Assembly (NCBI RefSeq): GCF_040939455.1
Contig: NC_134106.1
Location: 44,600,001 to 44,664,000 of the forward strand
DNA: 64,000 nucleotides
Direction of reading: 5' to 3'
Source: Microcebus murinus
Taxonomy: Eukaryota; Chordata; Mammalia; Primates; Cheirogaleidae
Position 1 is the stretch's first letter; the number at the start of each line of letters is the position of its first letter. The translations under genes were made by a program, and so were the position numbers. The notes beneath the pieces were generated by a model. That model searched no databases. It saw nothing but the letters and a program-made list of their open reading frames with translations, and was not told the DNA's origin. This document shows, piece by piece, positions 60,830 through 64,000 of this stretch.

Positions 60830-61470
60830 CTCTTCTTGTTCCCTTGAGCCCATTCAAATATGGCTTTCATGCCACTAAAACTGCTCGTCAAGGTCACCAG
60901 TGACCTGCACAACGGTCAATTCTCAGTTCTCACCTCACGTGACCTGCCAGCGGATCCCTCTCTGCTTCATGAGGGCTTCATTGGGCTTCCTGGACACTAG
61001 TTTTTCTCACACTACACCGGATGCTTTCTTCTCCTCTTTTGCTGGTTCTTCCTCTGCTTCCTGAGCCCTTAACATTTGACCTCTTATCTTTTCTATCTAT
61101 ATTCTTTTTTTTAATGGTCCCAGCCAATCTTATGGCTTTGAATACTGTCTATGTTGACAAATTCCAAATTTTATTTCCTCTAGCTAGACTTGTAGATCCA
61201 ACTGCCTACTCGACATCTCACTTGGATGTCTGACAGACATCTCAAATGTAACATTCCCCTTCCCCCAAATGTGCTCCTCTCACGGTCTTTCCATTTTAGG
61301 AAATGACAACCTCATCTAATTAGTTACTCAAACCAAAAACTCTGGTGTCATCTTTCACTCCTGTCCTTTTCTCACACCCACAGTCAATCTGGCAGCAAAT
61401 CTACTTACTATATCTTCAAAATATACTTAGAATCTGACTCCCTCTCACCACCACCACTGTAACCACCCTG
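60830..61470 (+). repeat. L2 reverse-transcriptase relic
   Basis: L2 polymerase sequence in sense: 'caaggtcaccagtgacctgc', 'atggctttgaatactgtcta', 'ccaactgcctactcgacatc', 'aaactctggtgtcatctttc'. The active-site region (YADD in the family) lies near 61155 as degraded 'YVDKFQILF'. A 70-codon frame at 61021-61233 covers part of it. Stops and shifts exclude function. Confidence 0.75.
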
Positions 61471-61640
61471 GACAAGTTACTTAACGTTCATGTTTCTCTC
61501 TTTCCTCGTCGATAACCGGGAATAATGGTAGACTATGACTTACAAAGTTCGTTTGTGGAGTAAAGGAATAATATATATAAAGAACTTAGCATGGTGCTGA
61601 ACAGATAGTGCTTAATAAATGTGCTTTCATTATTATCTGT
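61470..61640 (+). repeat. MIR SINE fragment
   Basis: 'gacaagttacttaacgttca', 'aataatggtagactatgact' and 'gtgcttaataaatgtgcttt' match MIR, directly following the L2 relic. Confidence 0.75.
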
Positions 61641-61644
61641 GGCT

Positions 61645-62870
61645 TTCATTTTCTAGAAGGCTTCAAGGAGATTCAACTAGTAAAATCGAAGCCATCCACT
61701 CCTTTTCATAGAAACTGAGTTTTAGTCTTCAACACATGAAATTTCCATTTTTAAGATTTCAACTAAATGAGTTAAAGTAAAAGAAGAAAAGTCAAAATTA
61801 ACCTCATCCATTAAAACTGTCCCAAAAAAGAACCAAAGAAAGGGTTAAATGGCCATTTGAACCATTGGAATTCTTATCTAGTCTGATTAAGAGTAATTTT
61901 CAGCTAATCAGCAAACTTTGGCCTAGAAAATATTTTAATCCAAGGCTATACATGATTGTCACACATCATATTGCACAGCTGTATACAGCTCTTCACAACC
62001 TGAAATAACTTTGGGATATGAGAAAACCCATAGGATATTTCCGCGACAGCAACTGGGATAACAGCCATCATTTGTATAAAGCTACCTTGGATCATTAACC
62101 TGTAGTCCCCCTAAATCTATCAGCGCAACTAATTATTAATAGGTAGAAAGATTCTGGAAAATCTTCAACAGTATTATCTGAGGTGTCAGCAATATATGAT
62201 AGGTCTGAATTACATAGGAAGCATCTCAGGTGAGCATCCAAATGCATCAATTAGATACTGGGATGTTGCTAATAAATTAAGATAAACCATTGCACTAAAT
62301 AAGCAGAAAAATATTTTCAAAACATTTAACATCCTTCAATGCAGTCACTTTGCTTATATGGTAATAAATCATACTTATATAGATAAAATTAAATAAACAT
62401 TTTCTCTTATTTTAATGTTTTTGGAAAAACATGTTTATTCTTTATTTATTCTTTCAGTTATTCTCTTTCTCTCTGACCTCTCTCCGTCCCTTCCCCCGTG
62501 TGTGTGTGTGTAAATACATAAAACATCTACCATGTGCTGGGTAATGAGAAAGCAATGGTGAATTGTTTTTATCACTAACCTCTTTATAAAAATATTTTGA
62601 TCCTTTTGAGTGTAAGAGCTAGGTAATAATGGCCTTGGAGTGTTTTAAGAGGGAGGATAATTCTAATATGAAATTATCAGGAATTGACTTAATTTGTTAA
62701 TAACTTTTCTTTGTCTATAATTATATATTATACTCTGGGGTACTCTTAGAATGATATTTATAATGTAAACAAATTTATATATCACTATGCAAAAGTTACA
62801 TAGTATAAAGTAAATTCCCATTAATACCTATTATGCGATCATTTCAGCTGATCCAGATATATTTTATATG
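61645..62870. other. AT-rich unassigned sequence with a GT repeat
   Basis: A (GT)7 microsatellite lies at 62498-62511. No gene is seen before the candidate exon that follows. Confidence 0.4.
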
Positions 62871-62901
62871 CTAATTTATTTATTTATTTATTCTTTTCTA
62901 G

Positions 62902-63016
62902 GAAATCCTGGCTGAGCAAAATTGGGAGTCCTAGTTCTCGCATTGACCGCACCAACTTTTCTAATGAAAAAACCATCTCTAAACTTGAATACTCTAATTT
63001 TAGTATTCGATACTAA
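62902..63016 (+). CDS. Candidate terminal coding exon (gene not recognised)
   Basis: A pyrimidine-rich tract ends in 'ttattcttttctag' (acceptor AG at 62900-62901), with a branch-point-like 'tgctaat' about 30 bases upstream. The following sequence is open for 37 codons in the frame starting at 62903 and ends in TAA (63014-63016). The peptide is polar, begins [13 protein letters not shown] and ends [11 protein letters not shown]. Two CpGs survive in 16 bases within an AT-rich region, which may hint at constraint. AATAAA follows within about 15 bases of the stop. A 37-codon open run can arise by chance, so this is tentative. It would be the C-terminus of a gene whose other exons lie outside, or before, this window. 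Confidence 0.3.
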
Positions 63017-64000
63017 TAGAAGATAAATAAAAATTGTAATGCTTCTACTGTGCAATAGATACCATATGTTCTTAAGTCTATATACTAGAATAATAGTAGC
63101 AGAGTAGGATGAAAAAAGGGAACTTTCTGTTCTGAAAGCTACAAATCATGTCACTAAAAATGTCTGACACAAATAATTTTATTCAACTGTGTTTTTAACA
63201 AGCAAAAACATAGTATTCTAAGATAAATGTCATTACAAATACTTAATGTTAATATGCAATTTAAACTTGTCTCATGGAATCTTTAATTTCAATGAACAAT
63301 ATAGCATGTATGTTATTTGGTGAGACATAAAATAATAAAGTTAACATTTTAAAATTATTTTTATATACAGTTGTCTGTATGAACTATAAAATCTTCTGAA
63401 TAATAATTTGTTCTTAAAGTTGAATAATTTGTCTTTAAAAAGAACCAGTGGTTAGAAATATGTGATGATCAATATAACCATAAAATAATATCGATAGAGT
63501 TTTATCGATAAAATTTTATAATTCTGGTTAAATATGAACATGATGCAATACTTAGGTTGGAGCTACTTAATACCTTCCATAAACTATACTATTTTGTATA
63601 GTGAACATTCAGGCTGAGTGACAGTGGCTAATAAGAAGTCCCTATTTCAGTATAGCAAGCAGCAAGATTTTTATCAACAACCACCCAAATACATGTTCCA
63701 TTAACCAGAACTGAGAGTCTAAGTAAATTATACAATACTATCCCCTAAACTTGGCCTATTCATTTGGAGATCTTCACATGTAAATGATAATTAAGCAATG
63801 GAGTATTTAAAGGGGAAGGTTTGTTTCTATATCATAAAGTTATAACATTCAAAAAGATCTTCAATACAAAGCACTGGGAAATTTCAAATGTTGTAGGCAT
63901 ATACTTGCATATATTCTTCAAAGATTTCTAAATTATTTATAGTAATAAAGCCCTTCATTAAAACAAATTTTATATGTAAATGAATATATAAGAAATAAAA
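63017..64000. other. Very AT-rich sequence, possible 3' UTR or intergenic
   Basis: AATAAA occurs near 63025 and again near 63331. If the exon at 62902 is real, this could be its 3' UTR. No repeat or other gene is recognised. Confidence 0.3.

Overview
The window looks like nuclear DNA from a strepsirrhine primate, most likely a lemuriform. Most Alu copies share a diagnostic pattern: a left arm with 'gccgtggcgtcagcctagc' and a middle linker close to 'agttggccaattaatttc'. I associate this pattern with lemur Alus and not with human AluS/AluY. No tRNA-derived type II Alu of the galago kind was noticed. Two copies around 33 kb look like the older AluJ type shared by all primates. Young L1 copies carry the 'tattatgggggtac' 3' end that I associate with strepsirrhine L1. 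Family names are recalled from consensus sequences, not searched, so subfamily calls are approximate.

I see no complete cellular gene. The window reads as intergenic or intronic DNA built from layered transposable elements. Apart from fossil transposon frames, the only coding candidate is a possible last exon at 62902-63016: a good splice acceptor, 37 open codons, a stop and a close AATAAA. Its gene is not recognised.

Layout. 0.3-0.7 kb holds an old L1. 0.73-7.9 kb is a nest: an old minus-strand L1 is split by a truncated L1 3' end, which is split by a 4.56-kb minus-strand L1 (1455-6017), which itself carries an Alu between ORF1 and ORF2. That L1 keeps an intact ORF1 and an endonuclease region with one stop codon, has lost its reverse transcriptase by internal deletion, and appears to carry a 3' transduction. 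8-14 kb holds MIR, L2 and an old L1 split by an ERV LTR and an Alu. 14.2-17.5 kb is an old minus-strand L2 split by two MaLR LTRs in opposite orientation. 17.7-22 kb holds four Alus, a CCAAT-rich LTR-like segment and a 245-bp solo LTR. 23.2-24.7 kb is a MER5A split by an L1.

25-41 kb is mostly old material (MIR, L2, L1M) with one lemur Alu, an inverted AluJ pair and an hAT relic. 41.6-45.2 kb is a dense LTR/DNA-transposon cluster: L2 split by a MaLR LTR, an LTR split by a Tigger element, an MLT1 LTR split by another MaLR LTR, and an Alu monomer. 45.6-58.8 kb has further Alus, MIRs and L1 relics. 58985-60301 is a mariner with both inverted repeats and a decayed transposase. 60.8-61.6 kb is an L2 reverse-transcriptase relic plus a MIR, followed by AT-rich DNA and the candidate exon.

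There is no operon-like or pathway-level organisation. The main value of the window is the order of insertions, which can be read from target-site duplications and from which element interrupts which.
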